64,000 nt of DNA from Liolophura sinensis (GCF_032854445.1 NC_088297.1:11926163-11990162), one strand, 5' to 3'. Numbered from the stretch's first letter, positions 10,478 through 23,205 are shown. Made by a program: numbers and translations. Notes: a model not told the origin generated them from the letters alone.

Positions 10478-10975
10478 CCAAGCGGTTCCGCATGAATTAT
10501 TTCGTCGTGGGTATGTTAATTATTTACTTATAAATTGCATGCCGCAAACCGATTATGTAAATCCATGACGCCTTTATATGTTTATTATTTATACGATTCT
10601 TTCAAAATTCTTTCAATAACTGAAATTTATGGGCGTGTAGCAGGCTACGACATAGATCCAAACATCTAAATGATATACATACAGAAAGTAAATAAAACAC
10701 CATTCTGTTTTTAACATGTTTTTGTTTTAGTGTCAGTATTCTAACAAGCGTCTAGTGAAATTGGTAAAAGTCTAATATGTTGTGATATTTTTTAGCTCTG
10801 TAAGTATTAATTTGCTTGCTAAAAGCTATCTCTGTGTTCCCTTTTGATTGTTAGGGTCGCAGCTTGAATAAATATCACTATTAAAATAATTGTCCATACT
10901 ACATTTGCTATAATATCCGAACTGACAAATTGTAACTCGTTTGATTTAGAATGACTATGGTATTTCTATATTATA

Positions 10976-11166
10976 GTTCAAGTCCAGCCCATGCTGGCTC
11001 CCCTGTCCGGGCGTACGTGGGAAGATCATTCAGCAACCTGCGGATGGTCGTATATTTTCCCCCGAGCTCTGCCCGTTTTCCTCCCACCATAATGCTGGCC
11101 GCCGTCGTATAAGTGAAATATTTTTGAGTACGGCATAAAACACCATTCAAATAAATAAATAAATAT
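10976..11166 (+). mobile_element. SINE-1 copy, 5'-truncated
   Basis: Starts at agttcaagtccagcccatgc and runs through cggatggtcgt and ccgccgtcgtataagtgaaa to a (AAAT)n tail. Confidence 0.75.
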
Positions 11167-11204
11167 ATTATAGCTCTCCCAGAGGATGGCTGTGGATGAT
11201 ACAG

Positions 11205-11512
11205 TTTACCTGAAGCACTCCACCGAACGAAATGCTGCCTCGAAGTCGGGAAGCTTCGGATCATGCCTGGGTCGAGTCGTACCAAAAAATTGTTTGACAG
11301 CATTCAGAGGTCAGAGCGAGGAAACAGGACTGGTTGGCCAGGTGTCCGTATAATGTGACCTGATAGGGTGTCATGTATGATGTCTTCAGCTTGAATCGTC
11401 ACTGGCGGCTGCATTTTGGCGGCATGAACTCGCCCTGCCACAAGAAGACGCCTTACACATCTAATGATTCCTCGTTGTCTTATGACTGAAAAATTTTAAG
11501 TACGACGTGAAA
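11205..11512 (+). mobile_element. SINE-2-like copy
   Basis: A tRNA-like head with cctgggtcgagtcgtacc, a body with gaggtcagagcgaggaaaca and tcgccctgccacaagaag, and a 3' end aagtacgacgtgaaacccca. It runs directly into the CATA microsatellite. Confidence 0.6.
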
Positions 11513-11650
11513 CCCCATATATACATACATACATACATACACACACACATACATACATACATACGTACATACCTACCTACCTACCTACCTACCTACCTAC
11601 CTACCTACCTACATACATACATACATACATACATACATACATACATACTT
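11513..11650. repeat. (CATA)n/(CCTA)n microsatellite
   Basis: Tracts of CATA, then CCTA, then CATA again, forming the 3' tail of the preceding SINE-2 copy. Confidence 0.95.
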
Positions 11651-11849
11651 ATAAATTATGTGAATTATTAACTTCCTTAGATTCGTTTTAACGCATGAAT
11701 GATATAGGATAAAAACTGTTGGAGCTTGGCTGTTAAAATGTGTTTGTGGAGTGATATGCAAATATGATATTAAATCCTCAATGAACAGACGTTTTTAAAA
11801 AATGGGGCTCCCAAGTTTGACCAAAGGCTAATTTAATTACTAACGTGCG

Positions 11850-11970
11850 TTTTTGCCGGGGCTACTGCCTGGTTTCCTCCCACCATAATGCTGGCCCGCC
11901 CGTCGTATAAGTGAAATATTCTTGAGTAAGGCTTAAAACACCAATCAAATAAATAAATAAATAATAATTT
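11850..11970 (+). mobile_element. SINE-1 3' fragment
   Basis: gcctggtttcctcccaccat, then cgtcgtataagtgaaatatt, then caaataaataaataaataat. Confidence 0.7.
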
Positions 11971-12129
11971 AATTACGGATTCAAGTGCGCTCAGGGGCTT
12001 CATGCTGTGGTCTATGATTTGTATATTCTTCGATCAGGATTAATGTATATACATCTAATCCCTTAGCGATGATATCAGAGCAGAAATACCTAAACCTTTA
12101 GATCGTATATGTACATGTAGATATATGTA

Positions 12130-12265
12130 TACTTGGGGCTTCACGTCATACTTAACCATTGTTCAATCGTATGATGATGAGGATTCATTAGATGTGTGTA
12201 CATAGACTGTTTCCTTGGGGTGTGAGTGAAGAAATACCATCTTTAAAGTCTTTGGTATGAACCTT
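12130..12265 (-). mobile_element. SINE-2 partial copy
   Basis: Starts with ggggcttcacgtcatactta and ends near aagtctttggtatgaacctt, which match the copy at 56,268-56,615 in the same orientation. Confidence 0.5.
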
Positions 12266-12277
12266 CCTTGTTTTTTA

Positions 12278-12423
12278 CGGTGAGAGGAAAGCGGACAGAG
12301 CCAGGGGAATACCCACGACCATCTGCAGGTTGCTGACAGACCTTCCAACTAACGGCCGGAGAGGAAGCCAGCATGAGCTGGACTTGAACTCACAACGGCC
12401 GCATTGGTGAGAGGCTCCTGGGT
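12278..12423 (-). mobile_element. SINE-1 partial copy
   Basis: Minus-strand body and head: cagagccaggggaatacccac, gctgacagaccttcc, gaggaagccagcatgagctg, cattggtgagaggctcctgg. Confidence 0.7.
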
Positions 12424-12429
12424 AACGGA

Positions 12430-12705
12430 GTCCCATTATCATTTTAAAAGTTTATCGTATAAGCCTACATGCTTGGATCCCAGGTCTCCCGACTTCAAAG
12501 TGGTCCACTTTGCATCTTTTATGAATGTGTTTGGGGTTTCACGTCGTACGTCTATAATATGATAACGAGAAGTCATTAGGTGTGTGCACATATATTGTGT
12601 CTTTATGTGGCAGGATGAGAGCAAAAATACCATTTCTGAAGTCTTTGGTATAAGCCTTCTCGGGTTTGATTCCAGGTATCCCGACTTCGAAGCGGCCCAC
12701 AGTGC
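12430..12705 (-). mobile_element. SINE-2 fragments (two adjoining)
   Basis: Two tRNA-like head remnants, near 12,440-12,515 and 12,640-12,705, each show cccgacttc-aagtgg type sequence. The second is attached to a body beginning ggggtttcacgtcgtacg. Confidence 0.45.
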
Positions 12706-12799
12706 ACCTTCTTTAAACAGGGGAAAGGCCGCCGACTGTCATAAATGCGACTGCACATCGTCAGATATTTGATAAACCTCCTGACTTAAAGCCAGAGTC

Positions 12800-13115
12800 A
12801 TTGACCATCAGACCTGCACACTTTGGCCAGACACCTGCACATTTTGACAACTATACCTGCACACTTTGACAAACAAACCAGTGCACTTTGACTAAAACAC
12901 TTGCACACTTTGACTAACACATTTGCACACGTTGACTAACACACTTCAACACCGTGGCCAACACTGGCGCACTTCACTAACAAACCTGCACACTCTCACT
13001 AACACTCCTGTTCACTTTGAGCAACACAATTGCATTCTTTCACTAACACACCTATAGACTTTGACTATCACACTGGCACACTTAGACTAGCACACATCTG
13101 CACACTTTAAATGAT
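12800..13115. repeat. Degenerate minisatellite of ~22-24-bp units
   Basis: About thirteen diverged copies of cctgcacactttgactaaca. Confidence 0.8.
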
Positions 13116-13559
13116 ACATCCGATACTGACAAATGTTAAAAACCCACGAAATGACACGGATATATTATCTTATAGGAAGCAAATTTTCCTATGAGCTACA
13201 GGCAGATATATCATTCAATCCACGCAATTTCAGCCATGACCTGCAGTAAAAGTAATACACGGTCACACTTTTTCACCTAACCAGTGAGTTTACTTTTTAT
13301 AAAATGTTCTTGGAGCCACTCTGTGTCAATATCGGAAAATATTCGTCATCGAGAATGGCCGGCCAGGAACGTGGTCACCATGAATGTTACTGCCACATGT
13401 GAAGCATACATTGTAGTACTCAAAATGCGCGCAACGGAGCACTATACAACTAAGCATTTTCCTTGAATTGTATACACTGTAATTAAAAGGACAACAGCGA
13501 AGGTCAAGTTTTTAATACGACCATTTAATTGTAGTCTTAATCTAAATGAGCAAAACCAG

Positions 13560-13740
13560 AGCAGAGGCGGCATTGTTATAGACGTACAGCATAGAGAACA
13601 AAACCAGAGCAGCGACGACAGCGTGACAGACGTACAGCATAGAAAGAAAACCCAGAGCAGCGACAGCATTGTGATAGACGAATAGTACAGAGAGTAAAAC
13701 CAGAGCAGCGACGACAGTGTGCTAGAGGGCAAATGACCTG
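13560..13740. repeat. Minisatellite of ~50-57-bp units (3+ copies)
   Basis: The unit contains gacgtacagcatagagaac and aaaccagagcagcgacgaca. One isolated related unit lies at 15,438-15,490. The open frame on the minus strand here comes from the repeat. Confidence 0.75.
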
Positions 13741-13820
13741 CCTTATGACCTACTGTAGTACGCCTACTGAAACGTTCTACATGCCGTAATTCCTTAGCTA
13801 GAGTCGCTTGGTTGGATAAA

Positions 13821-13878
13821 CTAACATTGTGCATCGGACTGTGACGGCAGTGTGACAATTGACAATTGGTCACACACA
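13821..13878. repeat. Left arm of a 58-bp inverted repeat
   Basis: Starts ctaacattgtgcatcggact and ends ggtcacacaca. It is the reverse complement of 15,146-15,203 with one visible mismatch. The pair encloses about 1.27 kb and could be the ends of a non-autonomous DNA transposon. Confidence 0.85.
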
Positions 13879-14924
13879 GGAAGTGAATTCATCGTGAATT
13901 TCATGTTGAAATCTTACACTTAAGTAAATAAAATTCAGCGTCTGTACTTTTCTATTGTGCGAAGTCACAATAACAAAAACGCTTAGTTGTAGTGAGCAAT
14001 GCACTTCTTAAACATCTGTTAAGTTTTTTCACGCATTAGCAGTTTCATCTCTCAAATGAGATGATTCAAGCGTAAAGATGAACAAACTTCAGTAATGATT
14101 AATTCCGCCTAACCGGTAAGTATGTACTTTACAAGCATCAATGTTTTCACGTTTATTTTGTATTTAAAGAAGAAGAAAAAATAAAAACGATGCCAAAATC
14201 AAATGAAAGAGCGTCAAAACTTATCCGCAAATATCTGCCAAAAAAAAATTTTGTTTTTCGATTTTTTGGCAGGAGAATAGGATATTTGAAAATGTTTTTA
14301 TGTTGAAGGTATTTGGGACCACCTTTTGGTGTTGATCGTCGTTACATAGTAATGCTGGTTTAGCGTATATGTAATAAGGATGTGATGCCTGTCTAATGAA
14401 TTTATCTGAATTTCAATCTGATGTTTATATCCAAACAAATGCATTTAATCTGTATTGTAATGATATTTATAAATAGCTTAAAAATACATATATGATCAAA
14501 ACCCAAATGGAACACATTTGTTACCTTAAAAGATCAAATACTAGTGCAAATATGTTAATTAAAAATGTGTAACACCATCATTTATAACATTATTACACAA
14601 AGACTATATATATAGAAAGGTGGTCTCAAATACCCTTCAAACAAAACTTATTTTTCACTTTAAAGATTAATTGTAAAAAATATTGAAGACGACATTTACA
14701 ACTAACTTTTTGCACACTTTCATCATAACTTTGTGTAGTGTTCATGTTTTCTCCACCTTTACATGCAAAAGTGGTTCTAAGTGCGATTGCATACAACATG
14801 CCAGTATTCGCATTGTTCTAATATGATTGCATGTATTAAATGTGATGAAAACCCAACATTTTGAGTAAATATAAACCAGGGACATCTAAATTTATTATAT
14901 TGCAAGTAGTATCACTGCATTATA

Positions 14925-15140
14925 TGAACTGTCATTCAAGAACACGCAATTGAGCAATCAGAAGCTGTGTCGTTGCAAACAGGTCAACCGGATGACCCAC
15001 TCATTGGTTACAAATGTTCATTGTTTCTGTGACGTCAATTGCTTTCACCGGAAACGGAATGAGAGGTAAAATTATCACGAGAAGGGGTAGTGAGACAACG
15101 AATGTGTCAGAAGATCCATCCATTGTGTTCGGATTCGATC
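14925..15140. repeat. Dispersed repeat family R2
   Basis: Shares blocks with 29,768-29,960: gtcaatcaagaacac/gtcattcaagaacacg, tttctgtgacgt, ttgctttcaccgg/ttgcttccaccgg, and gatccatccatt/gacccatccatt. In the second copy it follows directly on an R1 copy, suggesting one longer element. Confidence 0.6.
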
Positions 15141-15145
15141 GCTAA

Positions 15146-15203
15146 TGTGTGTGACCAATTGTCAACTGTCACACTGCCGTCACAGTCCGATGCACAATGT
15201 TAG
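15146..15203. repeat. Right arm of a 58-bp inverted repeat
   Basis: Starts tgtgtgtgaccaattgtcaa and ends gatgcacaatgttag; pairs with 13,821-13,878. Confidence 0.85.
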
Positions 15204-15781
15204 ACCCCATTTTGTTCACACTCATTTTCGGAACTTTTAACTCAACCCATTCTAAAAAAAAATAACCTGTCAAACTTAAATATGTTGTCTGAATGACGCT
15301 AGAATGTGTTCTGTTATTGTGGCACTCTGTTCTGTTAATATAGCAAACATATTCTATTAAATCAACTACAAGATTAAGTTAGACCTACAGAATATATTGT
15401 GTTGAATATGACAGTTTTTTGTTATATTATATTTAAAGATGTACAGTATAGAGAGTAAAATCAGAGCAGCAAAGGCATTGTAATGCCTGACACAATAACA
15501 GAATACATTCGAGCATCACTCAAGCATCAGACTTTCTGTTAAAACTAACAGATTATTTTTAGTTTGTATTAACAAAAAAAGATTAGTAAGCTGGGAAACA
15601 GATCTCCTGTGACCTTACAGCTGTCCCCTCAAGCGACTTAAAAACTGACAGGACATGTACAAGGTCAGCGAAACGTCCGAGCAAGGATGAGTGTCTTAAC
15701 ATGCAGGCGGTGATATAAAACACTACGAGATGAAACTGAAAGATGAAGACAGCCACAGTCCGATAGTTTGGCAAATCTCTC

Positions 15782-15992
15782 ACCAATGCGGTCGCTGTGA
15801 GTTCAAGTCCAGCTGATGCTGGCTTCCTCTCCGGCCGAACGTGGGAAGGTCAGTCAGCAACCTGCAGATGTTCGTGGGTTTCCACCGGGCTCTGCCCTGT
15901 TTCCTCCCAAAATAATACTAGCCGCCGTCGTATAAGTGAAATATTCTTGAGTACGGCGTAAAAAACCAATCAAACAAGTAAATAAATAAATA
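15782..15992 (+). mobile_element. SINE-1 copy, 5'-truncated
   Basis: Begins accaatgcggtcgctgtgag and retains body and tail, with cgtcgtataagtgaaatatt and a gtaaataaataaat tail. Confidence 0.8.
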
Positions 15993-17572
15993 GTTTGGAA
16001 AACGGTTACACGAAATGGGCGAAGTACAGCGTATACTATCAGTTAAACTTAGTTATTGTTTTTTCTTCTAACTGTTCACACAGATTTTTCAATGTCAGCA
16101 GTTTATACACACCCTAGCACAATTGCTTACGCAGAATTAGGTAAAATAAAAAAAATCTGTGATGTTCATTGCAATTTGTTATACATCACTGGTTTAAAAT
16201 TACTCTACCTTGCCCACTCTAAATCATTATATTTGCTAGCCCAACAGTGCTCTTGGTGTAAGTTACTTTTTCTTTCACTTTACAGATGCATAGGACATAT
16301 TTATGGTCCGCTGTGACAATAATGCCATTTTGATGATGTCTGTTACCTGTATTTGTTCTCGCTTGCTAATTTTAACAGAAATAAATTGTGCACTGAACTG
16401 ATTTGTTTTGGGTAGTCATTTTTGTAGTTTTAAAAATGCCATATCATGTTTTTTTCTCGTTATAAAATGTATAAATTCATGTGTCTGTGGAAACTGACGA
16501 GTGGAACGTGAAATGTTCACTCGACCAAGAACAATTAACATAAATGAGACACAATTTTGTGTTTGCCAATGTTTTTATCAGGGTTTGTGACTATGTAAAC
16601 ACTCTTCATATGTATTTTGCTTCTCTAGACGTTGTACTTTTTCGTGCTCATTATCTCGGAAAATACGCGTCGACGAGAGCTATGAGAAACCCGAGATGGA
16701 CAAGGGGTCAACCTTAGATGGATATTAAATCCATGTTGATTGACCTATAATCCTTTTTTATCATCATCGTCATCAGTATTTTCGTCATCATCATCATCAG
16801 TGTCGTTGTCTTTGATATTGCTATTATATGAAATCTCAAATTTCAAAATTTCAAAACAGTGACGAGTATCAACATTTAAGTCAAAGATGACAAATTCTCG
16901 ATATTCTGTTTATTGGTCTTAGCTGGTTTTCTTTACCTGCGTTAACACCTGACAGAAAAGGCAGCACTGTAGCAACTAGGTCTCGATGAAGTATCACATA
17001 TTAAGATTGAAAATCAAAACTTTTCACATTTGGGATGTTGCATTAGCGACATATCGCTATCCATTGAAAGTAAATCGCGCGCACTGAAAAAATCCAAAGC
17101 GCCGCCATTTAACAATTTAACTAATCACGGGCGAAATTTAAAACATCGAAACCTTTCCCGTTGACGCAATATTTCGGTTTAATAGTGGGATTAAACCGAA
17201 CAGATCTCGGAGGGAAAAAAAGTAATGTGATGTCAGAGTTCCAAGATACTGTCAGTATGACTCGTAAAGCCCACTGTACATTTTAAATGTCGGAATTCCA
17301 CAGTAAATTGGCATGTCTGGTGGTTTTCCCCATACACCCATAACACCGATCGTCGTCCGTAGAAGTAGCAAAACGTTAAACAACAATCAATCAACCAATC
17401 ATTGAATGAATGATTGATGACAAAATTATGTCATCCGTGAACTGTCTGACTTTAAAAACATATTATACCATCAGTGTCACCAGCCAGCCTCACCTCTGCA
17501 CTAAGACAGAGACTGGTTCACAGGGCACAAACCGCTTTACGCACAGTTTCTTAATTTTTTAAAAGTACAAAA

Positions 17573-17843
17573 GGGGCCTCCGTGTCTCAATCGGTTAGCG
17601 CGCTAGCGCAGCGTAATGACCCAGGAGCCTCTCACCAATGCGGTCGCTATGAGTTCAAGTCCAACTTATGCTGGCTTTCTCTCCGGTCGTAAGTGAGAAG
17701 GTCTTCCAGCAACCTGCGGATGAGCGTGGGTTTCCCCCGGGCTCTGCCCGGTTTCCGCCCGCTATAATAATGGCCGCCGTCGTATAAGTGAAATATTCTT
17801 GAGTACGGCGTAAAACACCAATCAAATAAATAAATAAATAAAT
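17573..17843 (+). mobile_element. SINE-1, full length with target-site duplication
   Basis: A complete tRNA-like head (ggggcctccgtgtctcaatc, ggttagcgcgctagcgcagc, gagttcaagtcc), body and (AAAT)n tail. It is flanked by a 12-bp direct repeat AAAAGTACAAAA at 17,561-17,572 and 17,844-17,855. This is the clearest definition of the element's ends in the window. Confidence 0.95.
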
Positions 17844-17954
17844 AAAAGTACAAAAAAGCTTCTCAGTATTCTCTTTGGGGGTAAAACAAGGTTTTAAACC
17901 ACAGTTTTCCCAGCGGCCAGTTCAGAAATTAAGTAGTCTGCTGTGGTGACGTCA

Positions 17955-18130
17955 ACGGTATAAATCTGAATACTGATTTTCCCCAGTTGCCTTGCGTCTT
18001 TTCACCATCATTGAAAACTGTTCGTGTTGTTTTCGTACTTTATATACTTTCTTCGTTACGGTGGTTTGTGTTATACGTCGTTACGGGAATTGGCCTGCTG
18101 TCATTGACCTGTTTCGACGCACAGATTGTA
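17955..18130. repeat. Dispersed repeat family R3
   Basis: Related to 26,150-26,400: both contain tgaatactgatttcc/tgaatactgatttca, ccttgcgtctttnca, tatactttctt, and an acgtcgtt...gggaa block in the same order. The open frames over both are therefore repeat sequence. Confidence 0.5.
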
Positions 18131-19488
18131 GTCCGAAAACAGTTTTTTGTTCTCATTTTTTTACATGTCTTTCTGCATTTTGCTTAAAACCATACTCTTC
18201 GCTTTACAATACATTTTCATGTATCTTTTGTTCGACGGACTTTTATAAGACATGGATTTATCAAGGAAATTTTTATAACGTTTTATCCAAAGAGATTAAC
18301 ATTTAATGAACTTTGAGGCGTTTTTAGTTCATTTACGGGCACTCTGTATTGCAGTAAAATCTTATGGGCGAGGTCATTTCATCGAGATGTTTAATCGCTA
18401 AATACCTTTATTGCTCAACTTGCCGCAAGGTGTATATATGTGTTCCCTTGTGGCTGATAATATCACTTAGACATGTTTATAATTAATTGTCAAGATATGA
18501 TAGTTCGTGGTCCACAAAAGTACTTAATTAAATTCACCCTTGGTCAAGCTTGGACTGGTCAGTAAGTCTCTGTATCACGGTTTGCCGTCTATAAATATGT
18601 AAAAACAACATCTTTGCACGTCACTTCACAGAAAACTGGTTCACAATCAAAACTGGAGCGATGTTTGTCCTTGAGCCATGCACATGGCCTAAGACAAACT
18701 ATAGCTGTCCAGACACATGCAGCGTCACATAACCTTGAACATTAAGCATAAACTGGTTCACAATCAAACAGCGAGTAATCTTTCCCCTTAAGGGCAAAGA
18801 ACACACAAGCATGAAGTACTTGTCAGATGAAAATACATTAAATATTGCCTGGGAAAATAGTTTGATTTTTTTTAGAATATTTTTCGACCTTGTGAAATGG
18901 ATTTAAAAAGTTTGGATTCTGCTGTGGCCTTTTCTAGTCATTTTGGGACCAGTGATGTCACTTCAGCTCTTTACCACTGGACACACATAGTCTGCCGTAT
19001 TTCATCATTCAAAATGCATCTTTATTTAGGTCTATGAATGCATGCAACAAATGGACCTTGAAACGAACAATTATAAACCGAGAATATTGCTGTGACGTCA
19101 CTGATACCCTCTTGGTCCCAGCGGACCACCATAGATTTCTGTGTTTTAAATGCATTTTTGTCGGTTAGAAAAATGGTAAAAAATAAATCAATCTATTTTC
19201 CTGGACAGTGTTTTAATGGTCTTTCATTTGATAAATACTTTAATTTGGTGTTTTCTTTGCCTTTAAGCATGGGCATGGGCGTAAAAGATCATGTTCGTCC
19301 GGATACAAGACATATATCTTCAATTAAGCTTACCATAAGGTTGTTAACCGCAAATGATTTTATTTTTAATATTACGAAGAGTAATGAACAGGCTTAGAAT
19401 GTGGATAGCAACTACTTCTCAGAATGTAAGGTTCTTGCCTTCTGGGCAACCATAGATTATTGACGTAGCTTTATTAGGTAACAGATAG

Positions 19489-19798
19489 AGATCCCCTTGG
19501 TGTTCATTGGGCAATACATTTCAGTATATTTACTGTAATTTATATCTTTTTAAAAAATGTTTTATACATTGGTCGATTTGGACCTAATCAACGGAACCTC
19601 CGATGTATTATTCAATACAAAATTTACCAGCTTTACTAGACAGAGATTCCCTTTGTGTTCATTGGGCAATACATTTCAGTATATTTACTATAATTTATAT
19701 CTTTTAGAAAAAAATTATAATACGTTGGTGGATTTGGACCTAATCAACGGAACCTGCGATGTATTATTTAATACAAAATTTACTAGCTTTACTAGGAA
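19489..19798 (+). repeat. 155-bp tandem duplication
   Basis: Unit 1 at 19,489-19,643 and unit 2 from 19,644 share tgttcattgggcaatacatt and ggacctaatcaacggaacct with few changes. A 132-residue frame spans both but matches nothing recognised. Confidence 0.85.
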
Positions 19799-20239
19799 CT
19801 GTACATCTTTGTCCTTTTCACAGCCGTTTTTTGGGCTTAGGTCTAAAAATTTAATCTTCCTTACAAAACAAAAATATTTGAACATTCTTGGACGCTCGAA
19901 GCTCAAATTGCGCTACCACAGCATAGAATCAGCGGTTCAAATTTTCTCCATTTGATCAGTGTATTTGAGACTTTTATATGGATTACATTTAAATGCTAAA
20001 GCCTGAAATCACTTGATCCAACCGTGTCTGTGGTAATCGCCGACGAACGTCATGGACAAAATCGAAGTTGTGCGTTTGCCAAAACCTTTACGTCAACAGG
20101 TTTGGCATGTATTTAGGTGACGATTTTTTTCCTGCCGACATCCGATTTTCTTTATTTATCTACCTGGTCTCTGTAATGGGCTTTATCTGGATATTTGGCT
20201 CATACATTCGTTACCTGGATATTCGCTTCATTCAAGAGT

Positions 20240-23205
20240 TTTGTTTAAAGTGGACGTGTTTCCTCCTGAAATTTGCTTAAGGTGGACATGTGCTTCATAA
20301 TGAGATTTGCTTAAGGTGGACATGTGCTTCATAATGACATTTCCTTAAAGTTAATATGTGCTTCATACCGAGATTTGCTTAAGGTGGACATGAGTTTCAT
20401 ACCGAGATTTGCTTAAGGTGGACATGTGCTTCATAATGAGATTTCCTTAAAGTTAATATGTGCTTCATACCGAGATTTGCTTAAGGTGGACATGTGCTTC
20501 ATACCGAGATTTGCTTAAGGAGGACATGTGCTTCATACCGAGATTTGCTTAAGATGGACATGTGCTTCATACCGAGATTTGCTTAAGGTGGACATGTGCT
20601 TCATACCGAGATTTGCTTAAGGAGGACATGTGCTTCATACCGAGATTTGCTTAAGGTGGACATGTGCTTCATAATGAGATTTCCTTAAAATTAATATGTG
20701 CTTCATACCGAGATTTGCTTAAGGTGGACATGTGTTTCATACCAAGATTTGCTTAAGGTGGACATGTGCTTCATAATGAGATTTCCTTAAAGTTAATATG
20801 TGCTTCATACCGAGATTTGCTTAAGGTGGACATGTGCTTCATAATGAGATTTCCTTAAAGTTAATATGTGCTTCATACCGAGATTTGCTTAAGGAGGACA
20901 TGTGCTTCATACCGAGATTTGCTTAAGGTGGACATGTGCTTCATACCGAGATTTCCTTAAAGTTAATATGTGCTTCATACCGAGATTTGCTTAAGGAGGA
21001 CATGTGCTTCATACCGAGATTTGCTTAAGGTGGACATGTGCTTCATAATGAGATTTCCTTAAAGTTAAAATGTGCTTCATACCGAGATTTGCTTAAGGTG
21101 GACATGTGCTTCATACCGAGATTTGCTTAAGGAGGACATGTGCTTCATACCGAGATTTGCTTAAGGAGGACATGTGCTTCATTCCGAGATTTGCTTAAGG
21201 TGGACATGTGCTTCATAATGACATTTCCTTAAAGTTAATATGTGCTTCATACCGAGATTTGCTTAAGGTAGACATGTGCTTCATACCGAGATTTGCTTAA
21301 GGAGGACATGTGCTTCATACCGAGATTTGCTTAAGGTGGACATGTGCTTCATACCGAGATTTGCTTAAGGTGGACATGTGCTTCATACCGAGATTTGCTT
21401 AAGGTGGACATGTGCTTCATAATGAGATTTCCTTAAAGTTAATATGTGCTTCATACCGAGATTTGCTTAAGGTGGACATGTGCTTCATACCGAAATTTGC
21501 TTAAGGAGGACATGTGCTTCATACCGAGATTTGCTTAAGGTGGACATGTGCTTCATAATGAGATTTGCTTAAGGTGGACATGTGCTTCATAATGACATTT
21601 CCTTAAAGTTAATATGTGCTTCATACCGAGATTTGCTTAAGGTGGACATGTGTTTCATACCGAGATTTGCTTAAGGTGGACATGTGCTTCATAATGAGAT
21701 TTCCTTAAAGTTAATATGTGCTTCATACCGAGATTTGCTTAAGGTGGACATGTGCTTCATACCGAGATTTGCTTAAGGTGGACATGTGCTTCATACCGAG
21801 ATTTGCTTAAGATGGACATGTGCTTCATACCGAGATTTGCTTAAGGTGGACATGTGCTTCATACCGAGATTTGCTTAAGGAGGACATGTGCTTCATACCG
21901 AGATTTGCTTAAGGTGGACATGTGCTTCATAATGAGATTTCCTTAAAATTAATATGTGCTTCATACCGAGATTTGCTTAAGGTGGACATGTGTTTCATAC
22001 CAAGATTTGCTTAAGGTGGACATGTGCTTCATAATGACATTTCCTTAAAGTTAATATGTGCTTCATACCGAGATTTGCTTAAGGTGGACATGTGCTTCAT
22101 AATGAGATTTCCTTAAAGTTAATATGTGCTTCATACCGAGATTTGCTTAAGGAGGACATGTGCTTCATACCGAGATTTGCTTAAGGTGGACATGTGCTTC
22201 ATACCGAGATTTCCTTAAAGTTAATATGTGCTTCATACCGAGATTTGCTTAAGGAGGACATGTGCTTCATACCGAGATTTGCTTAAGGTGGACATGTGCT
22301 TCATAATGAGATTTCCTTAAAGTTAAAATGTGCTTCATACCGAGATTTGCTTAAGGTGGACATGTGCTTCATACCGAGATTTGCTTAAGGAGGACATGTG
22401 CTTCATACCGAGATTTGCTTAAGGAGGACATGTGCTTCATTCCGAGATTTGCTTAAGGTGGACATGTGCTTCATAATGACATTTCCTTAAAGTTAATATG
22501 TGCTTCATACCGAGATTTGCTTAAGGTAGACATGTGCTTCATACCGAGATTTGCTTAAGGAGGACATGTGCTTCATACCGAGATTTGCTTAAGGTGGACA
22601 TGTGCTTCATACCGAGATTTGCTTAAGGTGGACATGTGCTTCATACCGAGATTTGCTTAAGGTGGACATGTGCTTCATAATGAGATTTCCTTAAAGTTAA
22701 TATGTGCTTCATACCGAGATTTGCTTAAGGTGGACATGTGCTTCATACCGAGATTTGCTTAAGGAGGACATGTGCTTCATACCGAGATTTGCTTAAGGTG
22801 GACATGTGCTTCATACCGAGATTTGCTTAAGGTGGACATGTGCTTCATACCGAGATTTGCTTAAGGTGGACATGTGCTTCATAATGACATTTCCTTAAAG
22901 TTAATATGTGCTTCATACCGAGATTTGCTTAAGGTGGACATGTGCTTCATACCGAGATTTGCTTAAGGTGGACATGTGCTTCATAATGACATTTCCTTAA
23001 AGTTAATATGTGCTTCATACCGAGATTTGCTTAAGGTGGACATGTGCTTCATACCGAGATTTGCTTAAGGTGGACATGTGCTTCATACCGAGATTTGCTT
23101 AAGGTGGACATGTGCTTCATAATGACATTTCCTTAAGGTGGACATGTGCTTCATGATGACATTTCCTTAAAGTTATCCAAAATATCCTTAAAGTCAACAT
23201 GTTTT
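20240..23205. repeat. 34-bp satellite with 1,258-bp higher-order duplication
   Basis: About 87 head-to-tail copies of a 34-bp unit in two main classes. Class A is agatttgcttaaggtggaca plus tgtgcttcataccg. Class B is agatttccttaaagttaata plus tgtgcttcataccg. Rare variants recur exactly 1,258 bp (37 units) apart: aagatggac at 20,551 and 21,809; attccgag at 21,181 and 22,439; aaggtagac near 21,265 and 22,523. The array is thus a recent tandem duplication of a 37-unit block. Confidence 0.95.

Larger units (their letters stand above)
10480..20230. other. Gene-poor interval
   Basis: No convincing exon was found. The interval contains SINE-1 and SINE-2 copies, a tetranucleotide microsatellite, two minisatellites, a 58-bp inverted-repeat pair and a 155-bp tandem duplication, each listed separately. 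The rest is AT-rich; the short open frames here have no recognisable protein features. Confidence 0.6.

Noticed and set aside
13442-13873. 143-residue minus-strand frame with membrane-like composition
   Set aside because: Half of it is the 50-57-bp minisatellite and part is the inverted-repeat arm.
17573-17650. Possible functional tRNA gene
   Set aside because: A- and B-box-like sequences belong to SINE heads, and the cloverleaf is not maintained. The same holds for the heads at 5660, 28,337, 39,520, 57,000 and 60,924.
19557-19955. 132-residue plus-strand frame
   Set aside because: It spans a 155-bp tandem duplication of AT-rich sequence, with no recognisable domain or splice context.
20240-23205. 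CRISPR-like direct repeats
   Set aside because: The 34-bp units are contiguous with no unique spacers, and the genome is eukaryotic.
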